Part shown: positions 47,409-56,864 of the stretch, one piece after another
Numbering within the stretch: position 1 is the stretch's first letter
How the letters are laid out: the number at the start of each line of letters is the position of its first letter
From: Nitrosomonas sp.
GTDB lineage: Bacteria > Pseudomonadota > Gammaproteobacteria > Burkholderiales > Nitrosomonadaceae
Assembly (NCBI GenBank): GCA_016710135.1
Contig: JADJLM010000004.1
Span: 1 to 64,000, forward strand
DNA: 64,000 nucleotides
Direction: 5' to 3'
Made by a program: the position numbers and the translations under genes
Notes under the pieces: generated by a model
Told to the model about the DNA's origin: nothing
The model's database searches: none
Seen by the model: the letters and a program-made list of their open reading frames with translations, nothing else

Positions 47409-50400
47409 ATGCAGTCTAAAATAGCTTTGCCCGCTCCTGGTCAACTTCTGCGCTATACCGGCCTAACAGGCTCAAGTGACACATTATTGCTGACGAAGCT
47501 CGTTCAATCGTTAGCACACGGCAAAACAGTAGTCGTCATTACGGCCAATGCGCTCGATGCTCAGCGATTATATGAAGAAATTCCTTTTTTTCTCCCAGAG
47601 GCCAGAATTTATTTATTACCTGACTGGGAAACGTTACCTTACGATACATTCTCACCTCACTACGATCTGATTTCTGAGCGACTAGCTACGCTCTATCAAG
47701 TATTGAACGCTGCCTACGATATTTTGATTGTACCCGTAACCACTGCGCTATATCGTATCTGCCCTAAAACGTTTCTCGCAGCTCATACTTTTTTTATCAA
47801 TCAAGGAAGTACGCTTGATCTACCCCATTTCCGCAATCAAATGACCTTGGCTGGGTATTCTCACGTTAATCAAGTGCTATCCCCTGGAGAATATAGCGTA
47901 AGGGGTGGGCTCATCGATCTATATCCAATGGGGAGTGCGCTTCCTTATCGTATTGATCTGCTTGATGATGAAATCGAAACCATTCGAACTTTTGATGCCG
48001 ATACGCAGCGCAGCGTTTATCCGGTTAGTGAAATTCGGTTACTACCTGCACGCGAATTTCCACTCGATGAAGCAGGTCGCTCACAATTTCGTGTCAATTT
48101 TCGAGAAAAATTTGAAGGTGATCCTTCTCGCAGTAAAATCTATAAAGAAATCAGTAAAGGTTCAGTTCCAGCAGGAATTGAATATTACTTACCGCTTTTC
48201 TTTGAGCAAACCGCAACGATTTTTGATTATTTACCTCAAGACAGTTTAATTTGCTTGCACCAAGATATCTATACCGTTACAGATCAATTTTGGCGCGACA
48301 CTCAATCGCGCTATCAGTTATTGCGAGGTGATATCGACCGCCCTTTACTACCACCTGTTGACTTATTTCTAACAGTTGACAATTTCTTTGGTCACTTAAA
48401 ATCTTTCGCACGAATTCAAATTACCTCACTGCAATCTGAACAATCGGTTGAAGTGCTAGCGCAGCCACTCCCAAGTATACGAGTTGACCGACATGCAGCC
48501 AATCCACTGGAAAAATTGGCCGATTTTACCGCTAAATTCAATTCTTCCGGTGGAAGGATTTTGTTAATCGCAGAAAGTATTGGTCGGCGTGAAATCATTT
48601 ACGAATATTTGCAGGACCACGGCTTATCACTAGAAATCTGTCAAAGCTATGCTGAGTTTAGTCTTAGCAGCAATCCATTCATGCTCTGTGCGGGACCGAT
48701 ACAATGTGGTTTTGTTCTGAGCACAGAGTCTGGTTCAAACCAATTTGCTTTCATCACGGAAAGTGAGCTTTACGCCACTCATATGCATGGGCGACGTAAC
48801 CGAGATTCTCGCAAAACCACTTCGACAGATATTCTACTGCGTGATCTTTCTGAAATCAAAATTGGCGACCCCGTCGTGCACGAACAACACGGAATTGGTC
48901 GCTATCTAGGATTAGTCAATCTTGATTTCGGTGAAGGCAACAGTGAGTTTCTGGCCCTTGAATATGAAGGCAATGACAAACTCTATGTCCCGGTATCGCA
49001 CTTACATCTGATTGGACGCTACAGCGGCGTTTCTCCTGAGTCAGCGCCATTGCACAAACTTGGCAGCGGGCAGTGGGAGAAAGCCAAACGCAAGGCAATG
49101 CAACAAGTCCGAGATACAGCAGCTGAATTACTTAATCTTTATGCACAGCGCGCCTTGCGTCAAGGCCACATATTCAAATTTAAACAACGTGATTACGAAG
49201 CCTTTGCGGAAGGCTTCGGCTTTGAAGAAACGACGGATCAAGCAGCCGCAATTCAAGCTGTCATCACCGACCTCACTTCCGGCAAACCTATGGATCGTTT
49301 GATTTGCGGCGATGTAGGGTTTGGCAAGACCGAAGTGGCGCTAAGGGCGGCGTTCGTCGCGGTCGCCGATGGTCAACAGGTCGCAGTACTCGTTCCTACG
49401 ACGCTCTTGGCTGAGCAGCACTTTCAGAATTTTTCTGATCGATTTGGTTTAATCGCCGATCAATGGCCGGTAAAAATTGCTGAGCTTTCTCGTTTCCGGT
49501 CGGCCAAAGAGCAAACCCAGGCCCTTGATTTATTGAGCAAAGGACAAATCGATATCATCATCGGTACGCATAAACTAATTCAAGAAAAAGTAAAGTTTAA
49601 GAACTTGGGACTAGTCATTATCGATGAAGAACACCGATTCGGCGTGCGACAGAAAGAACAATTGAAAAAGATGCGTGCTGAGGTAGACGTTCTGACGCTA
49701 ACCGCCACTCCCATCCCGCGTACATTAGCAATGTCATTGGAAGGATTACGCGATTTCTCTATCATCGCAACCGCACCACAAAGAAGGCTAGCGATTAAGA
49801 CCTTTGTCCACTCCTTTGCCGAGGGCATCATTCGAGAAGCGTGTCTGCGCGAATTAAAGCGCGGAGGTCAAATCTATTTTTTATACAATGAAGTCAGTAC
49901 CATTCAAAGCATGTTGGATAAGCTGACTCGTCTCCTACCCGAAGCACGTATCCATATCGCTCACGGGCAAATGCGCGAAAGTGAGCTGGAGCACGTCATG
50001 CGCGATTTTTATCAGCAACGCTTCAATTTATTACTTTGTACCACCATCATTGAAACCGGTATTGATATCCCGAGCGCAAATACGATCATCATTCACCGTG
50101 CAGATAAATTTGGCTTAGCGCAATTACATCAATTGCGCGGTAGAGTGGGGCGCTCTCATCATCAGGCGTATGCCTACTTGCTAACACCGGATGAAGAAGC
50201 GTTAGGCGCTCAAGCCAAGAAAAGGCTAGAAGCCATCCAATCCATGGAAGAGTTGGGTTCTGGTTTTTATCTAGCCATGCATGATCTCGAAATTCGCGGT
50301 GCGGGTGCTGTACTCAGTGAATCTCAAAGTGGCGAAATGCAGGAAATCGGCTTCAATCTCTATAGCACGATGCTCGATAACGCGATCAAATCGCTTAAAG

Positions 50401-50867
50401 CAGGTCAGGAACCCGATTTACAACACCCCCTCGGGGTTGCAACTGAGATCAAATTGCATGTGCCGGCACTGCTACCAGAAAACTACTGTAACGATATTCA
50501 TGAAAGGCTAGTGCTTTATAAACGCCTGGCGAATTGCGAAGAGGATGTGCAACTTGATGATATGCAGCGCGAACTCATTGATCGGTTTGGACTGCTACCT
50601 GAGCCTGCTCGAGCGCTTTTGGATTCGCATCGGTTACGGATTGCCGCAAAACCGCTCGGTATTCTGCGCATCGATGCAAGTAGCGAAAGCATACTTATTC
50701 AATTCGTGCCCAATCCACCCATTGCAGCGGAACGGATTATTTCTTTGATTCAAAGTAACCGGGAGTACAACCTTTCTGGACCTGATAAATTAAAAATTCA
50801 AACTAAAATTTTAGACGTAGCAGAGCGTGTCAAACGCATCAGAAAAGTGATGGATCAATTGGCTTGA
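47409..50867 (+). CDS. mfd: Transcription-repair coupling factor Mfd
   Basis: A 1152-residue ATPase that removes RNA polymerase stalled at DNA damage and recruits UvrA. It has a UvrB-like N-terminus (LPDWETLPYDTFSPHYDLISERL, GGLIDLYPMG), the polymerase-interacting domain (GDPVVHEQHGIGRYLGL), the RecG-like helicase (CGDVGFGKTEVALRAAF, IIDEEHRFGV, TATPIPRTLAMS) and a C-terminal TRCF domain. Full length, no lesion. Confidence 0.97.
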   Translation: MQSKIALPAPGQLLRYTGLTGSSDTLLLTKLVQSLAHGKTVVVITANALDAQRLYEEIPFFLPEARIYLLPDWETLPYDTFSPHYDLISERLATLYQVLNAAYDILIVPVTTALYRICPKTFLAAHTFFINQGSTLDLPHFRNQMTLAGYSHVNQVLSPGEYSVRGGLIDLYPMGSALPYRIDLLDDEIETIRTFDADTQRSVYPVSEIRLLPAREFPLDEAGRSQFRVNFREKFEGDPSRSKIYKEISKGSVPAGIEYYLPLFFEQTATIFDYLPQDSLICLHQDIYTVTDQFWRDTQSRYQLLRGDIDRPLLPPVDLFLTVDNFFGHLKSFARIQITSLQSEQSVEVLAQPLPSIRVDRHAANPLEKLADFTAKFNSSGGRILLIAESIGRREIIYEYLQDHGLSLEICQSYAEFSLSSNPFMLCAGPIQCGFVLSTESGSNQFAFITESELYATHMHGRRNRDSRKTTSTDILLRDLSEIKIGDPVVHEQHGIGRYLGLVNLDFGEGNSEFLALEYEGNDKLYVPVSHLHLIGRYSGVSPESAPLHKLGSGQWEKAKRKAMQQVRDTAAELLNLYAQRALRQGHIFKFKQRDYEAFAEGFGFEETTDQAAAIQAVITDLTSGKPMDRLICGDVGFGKTEVALRAAFVAVADGQQVAVLVPTTLLAEQHFQNFSDRFGLIADQWPVKIAELSRFRSAKEQTQALDLLSKGQIDIIIGTHKLIQEKVKFKNLGLVIIDEEHRFGVRQKEQLKKMRAEVDVLTLTATPIPRTLAMSLEGLRDFSIIATAPQRRLAIKTFVHSFAEGIIREACLRELKRGGQIYFLYNEVSTIQSMLDKLTRLLPEARIHIAHGQMRESELEHVMRDFYQQRFNLLLCTTIIETGIDIPSANTIIIHRADKFGLAQLHQLRGRVGRSHHQAYAYLLTPDEEALGAQAKKRLEAIQSMEELGSGFYLAMHDLEIRGAGAVLSESQSGEMQEIGFNLYSTMLDNAIKSLKAGQEPDLQHPLGVATEIKLHVPALLPENYCNDIHERLVLYKRLANCEEDVQLDDMQRELIDRFGLLPEPARALLDSHRLRIAAKPLGILRIDASSESILIQFVPNPPIAAERIISLIQSNREYNLSGPDKLKIQTKILDVAERVKRIRKVMDQLA

Positions 50868-50908
50868 AGTTAACTATCCTAAGTTTCTCCCACCCTTTTA
50901 ATAAACAG

Positions 50909-50929
50909 CCCCGTGGCAAGACCACGGGG
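50909..50929 (+). terminator. Hairpin after mfd
   Basis: CCCCGTGG pairs with CCACGGGG around five bases, 41 bases after the mfd stop. No long T-run follows. It marks the end of the housekeeping block; the IS region begins about 45 bases later. Confidence 0.6.
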
Positions 50930-52002
50930 TATTAGAAAAGCTCAATTTGACGTAGCTCTTCTTTTAGCTTGCCTTGATGTGGCTACACTAAGCCGGACAC
51001 ATTCCTTAAAATAATTGAAAGAAGGAGTGTATTTAAATGAACCAAGAAAAACCCAAAGTCTATACAGCTGAATTTAGGGAATCATCGGTAAAGTTGGCCA
51101 TTGAATCGGATAAACCGGTAGCCCAAACCGCTAGGGAAATTGGTGTGAATGAAAACACCTTGCATACCTGGATCAGTAAATACAGTCGACCAGTTGATAA
51201 CATAAAGGCAGTGCGCACTGACGAACATCTCTATGAAGAGTTAAAGCGGCTGAAGAAAGAGGTTATCCGGCTGACAGAGGAGCGCGACCTATTAAAAAAA
51301 GGCTGCCGCGTACTTTGCCAAGGAACAACGGTGAAGTACGCCTGGATCAAACAGCATCGGGGCGAATTCACCATATTATCGATGTGCCGGTTTTTACAGG
51401 TCTCACAGAGTGCTTACTATGATTGGCTGCATCGAATTCCTTCATTCAGGGAACGAGAAGATGAGCAACTCAGCGGTATTGTAAAAAAAGTATTTGAAAA
51501 AAGTCGGAATACATACGGCACCCGCCGTCTCAAAATAGCTATGTTTCACCAAGGCCTATCCGTGGGGCGGCGGCGAATAAGCCGGTTAATGAAGGAATCT
51601 GGACTGGCCTGTAAAACCAGACGTCGATTTAAAGCCACCACCAATTCAAGGCATGAATTGCCTATCGCGCCTAATTATTTGGATCGTCAGTTCTCCATCG
51701 ATCAGATAAATCAGGTGTATGTGGGTGATATCACTTATATTCATACTCTAGAAGGCTGGTTGTATCTGGCGGTCGTGATCGACTTGTTCTCCCGTCAGGT
51801 CGTGGGCTGGTCAATGGCCGCGTATATGAAGACACAGTTAGTCAACGATGCGCTCCAGATGGCTATTGGGAAACGTAAACCCGGCAAAGGTTTGTTATGG
51901 CATACCGATCGAGGTAGCCAATACGCCTCGGAAAGCCATCGACAATTACTAAAGCAGCATGGCATCCAACAAAGCATGAGCCGGAAGGGCAATTGCTGGG
52001 AC

Positions 52003-52557
52003 ACTCAGTCTAATATGTCATGGAATGACCGACTTGATTTGACCCGTGCTGGGATTGGCGAAGTGCCTTTGCGTTGACCTGTCGATCTAGTCCAGGCATT
52101 CCTTAATGCTATCAGCAGAACTAAAAGAGCTCGATGCGACGCTTGATCGGTTGACAAGTCAATCAGCTAAGCGTCTTCGGAATCAATTCGGAGTCGGGCC
52201 ACAAACGGCTGCAATACTTATTGCTGTAGCAGGAGATAATCCAGAACGTTTAAGAAATGAAGCGGCGTTAGCCGCGTTATGTGGAGCAAGTCCACTTCAG
52301 GCGTCCTCGGGAAAGACTGCTCGCCATCGATTAAATCGAGGAGGTGACCGATCTGCAAACAACGCGCTATGGACTATCGCGATGGTACGCATGCGCAGTG
52401 AGCCGAGAACCCAAGCCTATGTGACACGACGTACAGCACAAGGGATGTCAAATAAGGAAATTCAACGCTGCCTGAAACGTTATATTGTTCGCGAGCTATA
52501 TCCACTTATTCTCGCTGATTTGTCAGACGCAGCTACAATTACTTGACATAGGAGGTC
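52003..52557 (+). mobile_element. IS110-family fragment inserted in the IS3 transposase gene
   Basis: The piece (52106-52546) encodes the C-terminal IS110 transposase domain: LRNQFGVGPQTAAILIAVAGDNPERL, ALCGASPLQASSGK, RHRLNRGGDRSANNALW. The N-terminal DEDD domain is absent, so the copy is dead. The boundaries are set by the IS3 frame, which stops at GNCWD and restarts NAVSES with no bases lost, indicating clean insertion. Confidence 0.8.
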
Positions 52558-52583
52558 AACGCTGTGTCGGAAAGCTTCTTTCA

Positions 52584-52623
52584 TAGGCGGATTCAACTTT
52601 GAAGTGCAACTTTTTTAAGGAAG
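52584..52623. mobile_element. Short foreign piece replacing IS3 sequence
   Basis: Between FFH and the resumed IS3 frame lie about 40 bases including GGATTCAACTTTGAAGTGCAAC. It resembles a terminal repeat of an IS30-like element. About 15 expected IS3 codons are missing here, so insertion was followed by deletion. Confidence 0.35.
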
Positions 52624-52696
52624 TTTATAGCCAAGCAGGCTGTGTTTGAATATATCGAAGTGTTTTACAACCGGGAGCGATTGCATTCAGCTAATG

Positions 52697-53896
52697 TGTA
52701 CTAGCTTAGACCTGATCTGACAGTTACCAGTTTTTTTAGGTGTCTGTCAGTTTAGATTTGAGCTAAATTTTTTTCCGCCCAAATTGATTTGCCATCAAGT
52801 AATGTATCCAATGGTGTTCGTCCACAGCGCATTTTTCCTTGATGAGTTCGTTCATTGTTATAGTATTCCATCCATTCGTCTAGATCTTTCTGTAGTTCCT
52901 CCATAGTTGAATAAAGTTTCTTCCTGAATGTGATTTGATAAAACTCATTCAGAATCGTTTTGTGGAATCGTTCACAGATCCCGTTTGTTTGCGGCGACAT
53001 GGCTTTTGTTTTTTGTATGATCAATATCATTAATCGCCAAATATAGCTGGTAATCATGCTGATCAACACGACCGCAATACTCTGTACCCCTATCCGTTAA
53101 GATACGCAACATGGGTAGCTCGTAGTGTTCAAAGTATGGCAATACCTTATCATTGAGTAAGTCAGCTGCTGTAATCGGTGTTTTGGTTGTATAGAGTTTG
53201 GCAAAGGCTATTTTGCTGTAGGTATCGATAAACGTTTGTTGATAAACACGGCCAACGCCCTTGAGGTTCCCGACATAAAACGTATCTTGTGAGCCTAGAT
53301 AGCCTGGATGTGCCGTTTCTATTTCACCGCAGGCTTCATCGTCGTGTCTCTTCTTTTCAAGGGCCGCAACTTTCGCATCACTAAGAATAATGCCGTCATT
53401 AGCTACCTTGTCTTCGAGTGCTTTTAAGCGCTTTTTAAAATTCTCCAGGTTATGACGTAGCCAAATAGAGCGCACGCCACTACCCGATACAAATACACTT
53501 TTCTTACGAAGCTCATTGCTGGTTCGATGCTGCCCATGTGCAGGCTGCGCAATTGCATAACCTATGACTGCTCGTTCGGTCGCTTCATCAACACGGTTCT
53601 TGATATTTGGGGCTCTTCGATCCTTGTCTATCAGCGCATCAAGACCACCATGTTCAACAAGGTCTTGATAGCGATAAAACGTATCCCGTGAGACGCCCAT
53701 GACTTTACAGGCCCTGGATACATTACCCAATTCTTCTGCCAAATTTAATAATCCAGCTTTGTGTTTAATAATACGATTGTTAGTATGTGTCATTGAGAGT
53801 TACCTCTTTTGTTTTGATTAAGATTCGATACCTTTATCAAAACCGATAACTCTCACTTTTGCAAGTGATGTGTCAGATCAGATCGGAACTAATACA
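52697..53896 (-). mobile_element. IS481-family element
   Basis: A 1200-base element with imperfect inverted ends of about 27 bases, starting TGTACTAG at 52697 and TGTATTAG (minus strand) from 53896, both containing CTGATCTGACA. The flanks GCTAATG and GCTGATG look like a seven-base target duplication with one mismatch. It is inserted near the 3' end of the IS3 transposase gene, whose reading frame resumes just after it. Confidence 0.8.
52752..53793 (-). pseudogene. IS481-family transposase, one frameshift
   Basis: The N-terminal helix-turn-helix part (LGNVSRACKVMGVSRDTFYRYQDLV) and DDE core (HPGYLGSQDTFYVGNLKG, LTDRGTEYCGR) run to IDHTK. There an A-run six long at about 53010 throws the frame. 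One fewer A gives TKAMSPQTNGICERFHKTILNEFY with the catalytic Glu, ending at 52752. The restored protein is about 346 residues, normal for the family. Confidence 0.85.
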
Positions 53897-53935
53897 GCTG
53901 ATGGATACATATCGCCCGTTGACTTCGAGCTGCAG

Positions 53936-53980
53936 CATAATGCTGCTTAACTTTGTGTCCAGAAAAGTGTTGACACATCA
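53936..53980. repeat. Left arm of 45-base inverted repeat (IS3 right end)
   Basis: CATAATGC(T)GCTTAAC... through TGACACATCA is repeated in inverted form at 54988-55032 with a single mismatch; the inner 34 bases are identical. The arm includes the last codons of the IS3 transposase gene and its terminal repeat. Confidence 0.85.
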
Positions 53981-54128
53981 GATTTCTATGTCAACACATC
54001 AGTGTAAATATTTCCCACAATATGTTAGGATCGCTCGCGTATATTCGTGATTCAAAGCGCAAGCATTAATCCTGACTCAAACCAAGTAGCGTTTTTTTTT
54101 GATATTCAAAATTACAATAAATAAATCG

Positions 54129-54983
54129 ATGTCTACCATCTCACCTGCCCTTGTATCGGCACTAAGGCAAGTACTGCGTCCGTTAATCAAGCTTATGCTA
54201 GCCAAAGGGCTAACGTTCACTTACTTAGTGGAATTACTTAAAGGGATCTTTGTAGAAGTCGCCGATAATGACTATAAAATCAACAACAAACCCTCAACAG
54301 ATAGCCATTTAAGTCTACTCACGGGAATCCATCGCAAAGACATCAAACGATTGCGGCATAACTCGCAGGCCAATAGCGAAACTGTACCGCCAAACATTTC
54401 GCTCGGAACACGATTAGTGAGTATTTGGACAAGCGATACTCGCTTTCTAGATGAAAACAAACAACCTAAGCCTTTACCTCGTTTCATAAAAGAGGGGGGT
54501 GAGATCTCGTTTGAAGGACTCGTCAGTAGTGTCAGCAAGGATATTCGCTCGCGCGTCGTACTCGATGAATGGTTACGGATTGGTATCGCCCATTTTGACG
54601 AACAGCACTGTGTTTGTTTGAATACATCTGCTTTTATCCCTACTCAGGGGTTTGATGAAAAAGCTTGTTATTTTGGCCAGAGCTTGCATGATCACGCTGC
54701 AGCAGCAACCAGCAATTTAATCGGTGGCAATAAACCATTCCTGGAACGTAGTGTTTATTACGATAAACTCACTACCCAATCGATAGAACAACTCGCTGCG
54801 CGATCTGAAATGCTTGGCATGGAGACCTTAGTTGCGATTAATAAGCAAGCAATGGAATTAGAAGCGGGCGATGCACATCAAAACAAATCTAAGTACCGTA
54901 TGCGGTTTGGTATCTATTTCTATAGTGAGCCTTTTGAAGCTGAAACAGAAATGACTGTAGAAAATGAGAAATCTTTTACCTGA
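54129..54983 (+). CDS. DUF6502 family protein
   Basis: A 284-residue protein from the ATG at 54129 (ISPALVSALRQVLRPLIKLML). Blocks such as FTYLVELLKGIFVEVA, HLSLLTGIHRKDIKRLR and RVVLDEWLRIG fit the DUF6502 family, probably DNA-binding by its helix-turn-helix-like N-terminus. In other proteobacteria a DUF5666 gene often follows, as here. Uniquely it sits between two facing IS3 ends. A longer TTG start (54099) is not supported. Confidence 0.75.
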   Translation: MSTISPALVSALRQVLRPLIKLMLAKGLTFTYLVELLKGIFVEVADNDYKINNKPSTDSHLSLLTGIHRKDIKRLRHNSQANSETVPPNISLGTRLVSIWTSDTRFLDENKQPKPLPRFIKEGGEISFEGLVSSVSKDIRSRVVLDEWLRIGIAHFDEQHCVCLNTSAFIPTQGFDEKACYFGQSLHDHAAAATSNLIGGNKPFLERSVYYDKLTTQSIEQLAARSEMLGMETLVAINKQAMELEAGDAHQNKSKYRMRFGIYFYSEPFEAETEMTVENEKSFT

Positions 54984-54987
54984 ATCG

Positions 54988-55032
54988 TGATGTGTCAACA
55001 CTTTTCTGGACACAAAGTTAAGCGGCATTATG
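54988..55032. repeat. Right arm of 45-base inverted repeat (solo IS3 end)
   Basis: Reverse complement of 53936-53980 with one mismatch. No IS3 coding sequence follows on the right, so only the end of a second IS3 copy remains. It fills the gap between the DUF6502 stop and the next gene and ends exactly at that gene's ATG. Confidence 0.85.
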
Positions 55033-55465
55033 AAAGCCGCTTATTACCTATTTGCCTGTATTTTCAATTTAGTCACACAACTATTGCTGACGCCCACACC
55101 AGCGTTGGCTAAAAACAACTGTGAAACCAATGTCAGTCAAACCAATCCAGCCATAGGTATTGGTGGAACTGGAATTCATGCAGATCAAGGGATTGGCGGT
55201 ACTGGGCATCCCGAAAAAGGAATTGGTGATACTGGCGGCAAACTAGTTGAAGAAGGTGGTCGGAGGAACAGGAATCATCGGCACCATCACTGGTTTTGCT
55301 AGTATCTGTGTCAATGGCGTTGAAGTCCATTACGATAATAATACGCTTGTAACCGTCGATGGCCGGCTTTCCTTTGTTCGTGAACTTGCGGTTGGGCAAG
55401 TAGTTGTTACTCGTGCGCTAGGAATTGGACAAGAGGTCGCCGCTAAACATATTGAATTGTACTAG
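55030..55465 (+). pseudogene. Exported DUF5666-like protein, frameshifted and 3'-truncated
   Basis: A signal peptide (YYLFACIFNLVTQLLLTPTPALA) is followed by Gly-rich repeats (GIGGTG, GIGGTGHPEKGIGDTGG). Near 55258-55262 the frame shifts (one extra base or two lost) and continues GTGIIGTITGFASICVNGVEV, DGRLSFVRELAVGQVVVTRALG, as in DUF5666 proteins. The 3' end runs into a solo IS481 end at 55458, so the true C-terminus is missing. The start codon coincides with the end of the IS3 repeat arm. Confidence 0.65.
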
Positions 55466-55490
55466 CTTAGACCTGATCTGACAGTTACCA
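55458..55490. mobile_element. Solo IS481 end
   Basis: These 33 bases (TGTACTAGCTTAGACC, then TGATCTGACAGTTACCA) are identical to the left end of the IS481 at 52697. No IS481 coding sequence follows. It separates the truncated DUF5666-like gene from a truncated IS5 transposase, a scar of deletion. Confidence 0.8.
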
Positions 55491-56071
55491 CCTTTTTTGA
55501 CCCAGCGTGCTTCAGCATCGACGCCCGATTGTGCTACTTCAATAACCTGCATCGCTTTCTCGGCCTCGATTTCATCATCGCGTTCTTCCCGATCGCTGAC
55601 CACTTCATAAGCTGGTTTGGTTTTAGGTTTGCGCGGACTCTGCGTAATGCTCGCATCAACGTGACAGCCTTTCTTAACTGTGATGTCGTAAGCTTGGATT
55701 TGCTGGTTAATTTCTGCCAATAACTCATAGCATACTTTTGCCGCCGTCAGTCGCGTTCTGAATCGTGATAGCACCGAATGATCAGGCACATCGTCTTCCA
55801 ATGACAATCCCAGAAACTGCATCACGTGCAGATTTGAGTTCGCCATGTCTTCTACCGATTCATCACTTAAACCACCATTCCAGATTCCCACTAGCAGCAT
55901 TTTAAACAGCAGCAATCCCGGATAAGCTGGCCGCCCTGCAGCATCCGATACCGGTGCATAATGAATTGCGATAACTTTCGCTAGCGAGTTCCAGTCGATC
56001 AATTGATCAATTTGCTTTAGAAAATTCCCTTTCCGGGTGCGACGGGTTACATCAAATTCGGAAAAACTCAT
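55490..56071 (-). pseudogene. IS5-family transposase, C-terminus missing
   Basis: The N-terminal two thirds of an IS5-type transposase from ATG 56071: the domain LIDWNSLAKVIAIHYAP, AYPGLLLFKMLLVGIWNGGLSDESVEDM, FLGLSLEDDVPDHSVLSRFR, HVDASITQSPRKPK (first catalytic Asp). It ends after EARWVKKGG at the solo IS481 end, so the later Asp and Glu are gone. Upstream, 56100-56207, is probably the remaining IS end. Confidence 0.85.
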
Positions 56072-56207
56072 GCTAATTACTTCAATGCTATTGATTTAAA
56101 ACACAATTATAGCATCCGACTGATCAGTCCTGATCACAACCGTGCAAAATTCTCTTTTTGTAATTATTTCAATCAGATGGGAGTGTATTGCAAGGGTTAT
56201 TTGATAA

Positions 56208-56234
56208 TTGACATTTAACGTCTTACATTATACT
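56208..56234 (+). promoter_or_regulatory. Candidate promoter of the HigBA module
   Basis: TTGACA at 56208-56213 is followed by TATACT at 56229-56234 (15-base spacer; TACTCT would give 17). The end of the -10 box is nine bases from the toxin ATG, so the message would be nearly leaderless. Confidence 0.5.
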
Positions 56235-56242
56235 CTGCGTTG

Positions 56243-56521
56243 ATGATTCTGACGTTTTCCTGTAAAGATACCGAAATGCTGTATGGTGGCAGTTGCCCTG
56301 ATCGGTTTCGTGCATTTCGGGCGCAAGCCGAACGTAAATTACAGATGCTTGATTCTGCCAATACGATCGATGATCTACGTAGTCCTCCAGGTAACCGACT
56401 GGAGAGGTTATCAGGCAATCGGTTGGGGAGATGGAGTATTCGGATCAATAACCAATGGCGTATTTGCTTTCACTTTGAGAACGGAAATGCCTACGATGTT
56501 GAGATTGTCGATTACCATTAA
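56243..56521 (+). CDS. higB: HigB-type toxin (RelE fold)
   Basis: A 92-residue ribosome-dependent mRNA interferase. Family blocks: ILTFSCKDTEMLYGG, KLQMLDSANTIDDLRSPPGNRLE, GRWSIRINNQWRICFHFENG, DVEIVDYH. Toxin before antitoxin, 11 bases apart, is the HigBA/GraTA order. The ATG is at 56243; no ribosome binding site is seen, in keeping with the very short leader. Confidence 0.92.
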   Translation: MILTFSCKDTEMLYGGSCPDRFRAFRAQAERKLQMLDSANTIDDLRSPPGNRLERLSGNRLGRWSIRINNQWRICFHFENGNAYDVEIVDYH

Positions 56522-56532
56522 GGAGGTTGATC

Positions 56533-56835
56533 GTGATAACTAACGATATGCGCCCGATTCATCCCGGTGAAATTCTGCTGGAAGAATTTCTTGTGCCACT
56601 TGATATGAGTGCACATGCGTTGGCTATGGCGCTTAGAGTGCCTGCACCGCGCATTAATGATATTGTGCGGGGGAGGCGAGCTATTACTCCAGATACGGCT
56701 TTGCGTCTAGCACGTTATTTTGGTACTTCGGCAGAGTTCTGGCTCAATTTGCAAATTGCTTATGATTTGCGTCGCGCGCGGCATGAGCTTGGGGTTACGA
56801 TTGAACGTGAGATTTCTCCTCATGTGGCAATATGA
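56533..56835 (+). CDS. higA: HigA-type antitoxin
   Basis: A 100-residue helix-turn-helix antitoxin: MRPIHPGEILLEEFLVPLDMS, RVPAPRINDIVRGRRAITPDTALRLARYFGTSAEFWLNLQ. I choose the GTG at 56533 because AAGGAGG lies six bases upstream. It should neutralise HigB and repress the module's promoter. Confidence 0.92.
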   Translation: MITNDMRPIHPGEILLEEFLVPLDMSAHALAMALRVPAPRINDIVRGRRAITPDTALRLARYFGTSAEFWLNLQIAYDLRRARHELGVTIEREISPHVAI

Positions 56836-56864
56836 CTCTTTTATGCACGCAGAACAAAAGAGGG

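Larger units (their letters stand above)
51037..53949 (+). pseudogene. IS3-family transposase (fused OrfA/OrfB), broken by insertions
   Basis: OrfA and OrfB appear as one frame: helix-turn-helix YTAEFRESSVKLAIE, leucine-zipper EELKRLKKEVIRLTEERDLLKK, then the integrase core (YVGDITYIHTLEGWLYLAVVIDLF, HTDRGSQYAS). The frame reads GNCWD at 52002 and is interrupted. It resumes as NAVSESFFH at 52558, again as KQAVFEYIEVFYNRERLHSA (about 52633-52692), and ends after the IS481 as GYISPVDFELQHNAA at 53949. The catalytic Glu (ESFF) is thus separated from the two Asp, so it is inactive. Confidence 0.85.
50975..53980 (+). mobile_element. IS3-family element, interrupted by other elements
   Basis: The imperfect terminal repeats begin TGATGTGGCTACAC at 50975 and, on the minus strand, TGATGTGTCAACAC from 53980; both run on to GGACACA (27 bases, about 21 matching). 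Inside lies a transposase gene broken in three places: by an IS110 fragment (52003-52557), by a short foreign piece (52584-52623), and by a complete IS481 element (52697-53896). Target-site duplications could not be recognised. Confidence 0.7.
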
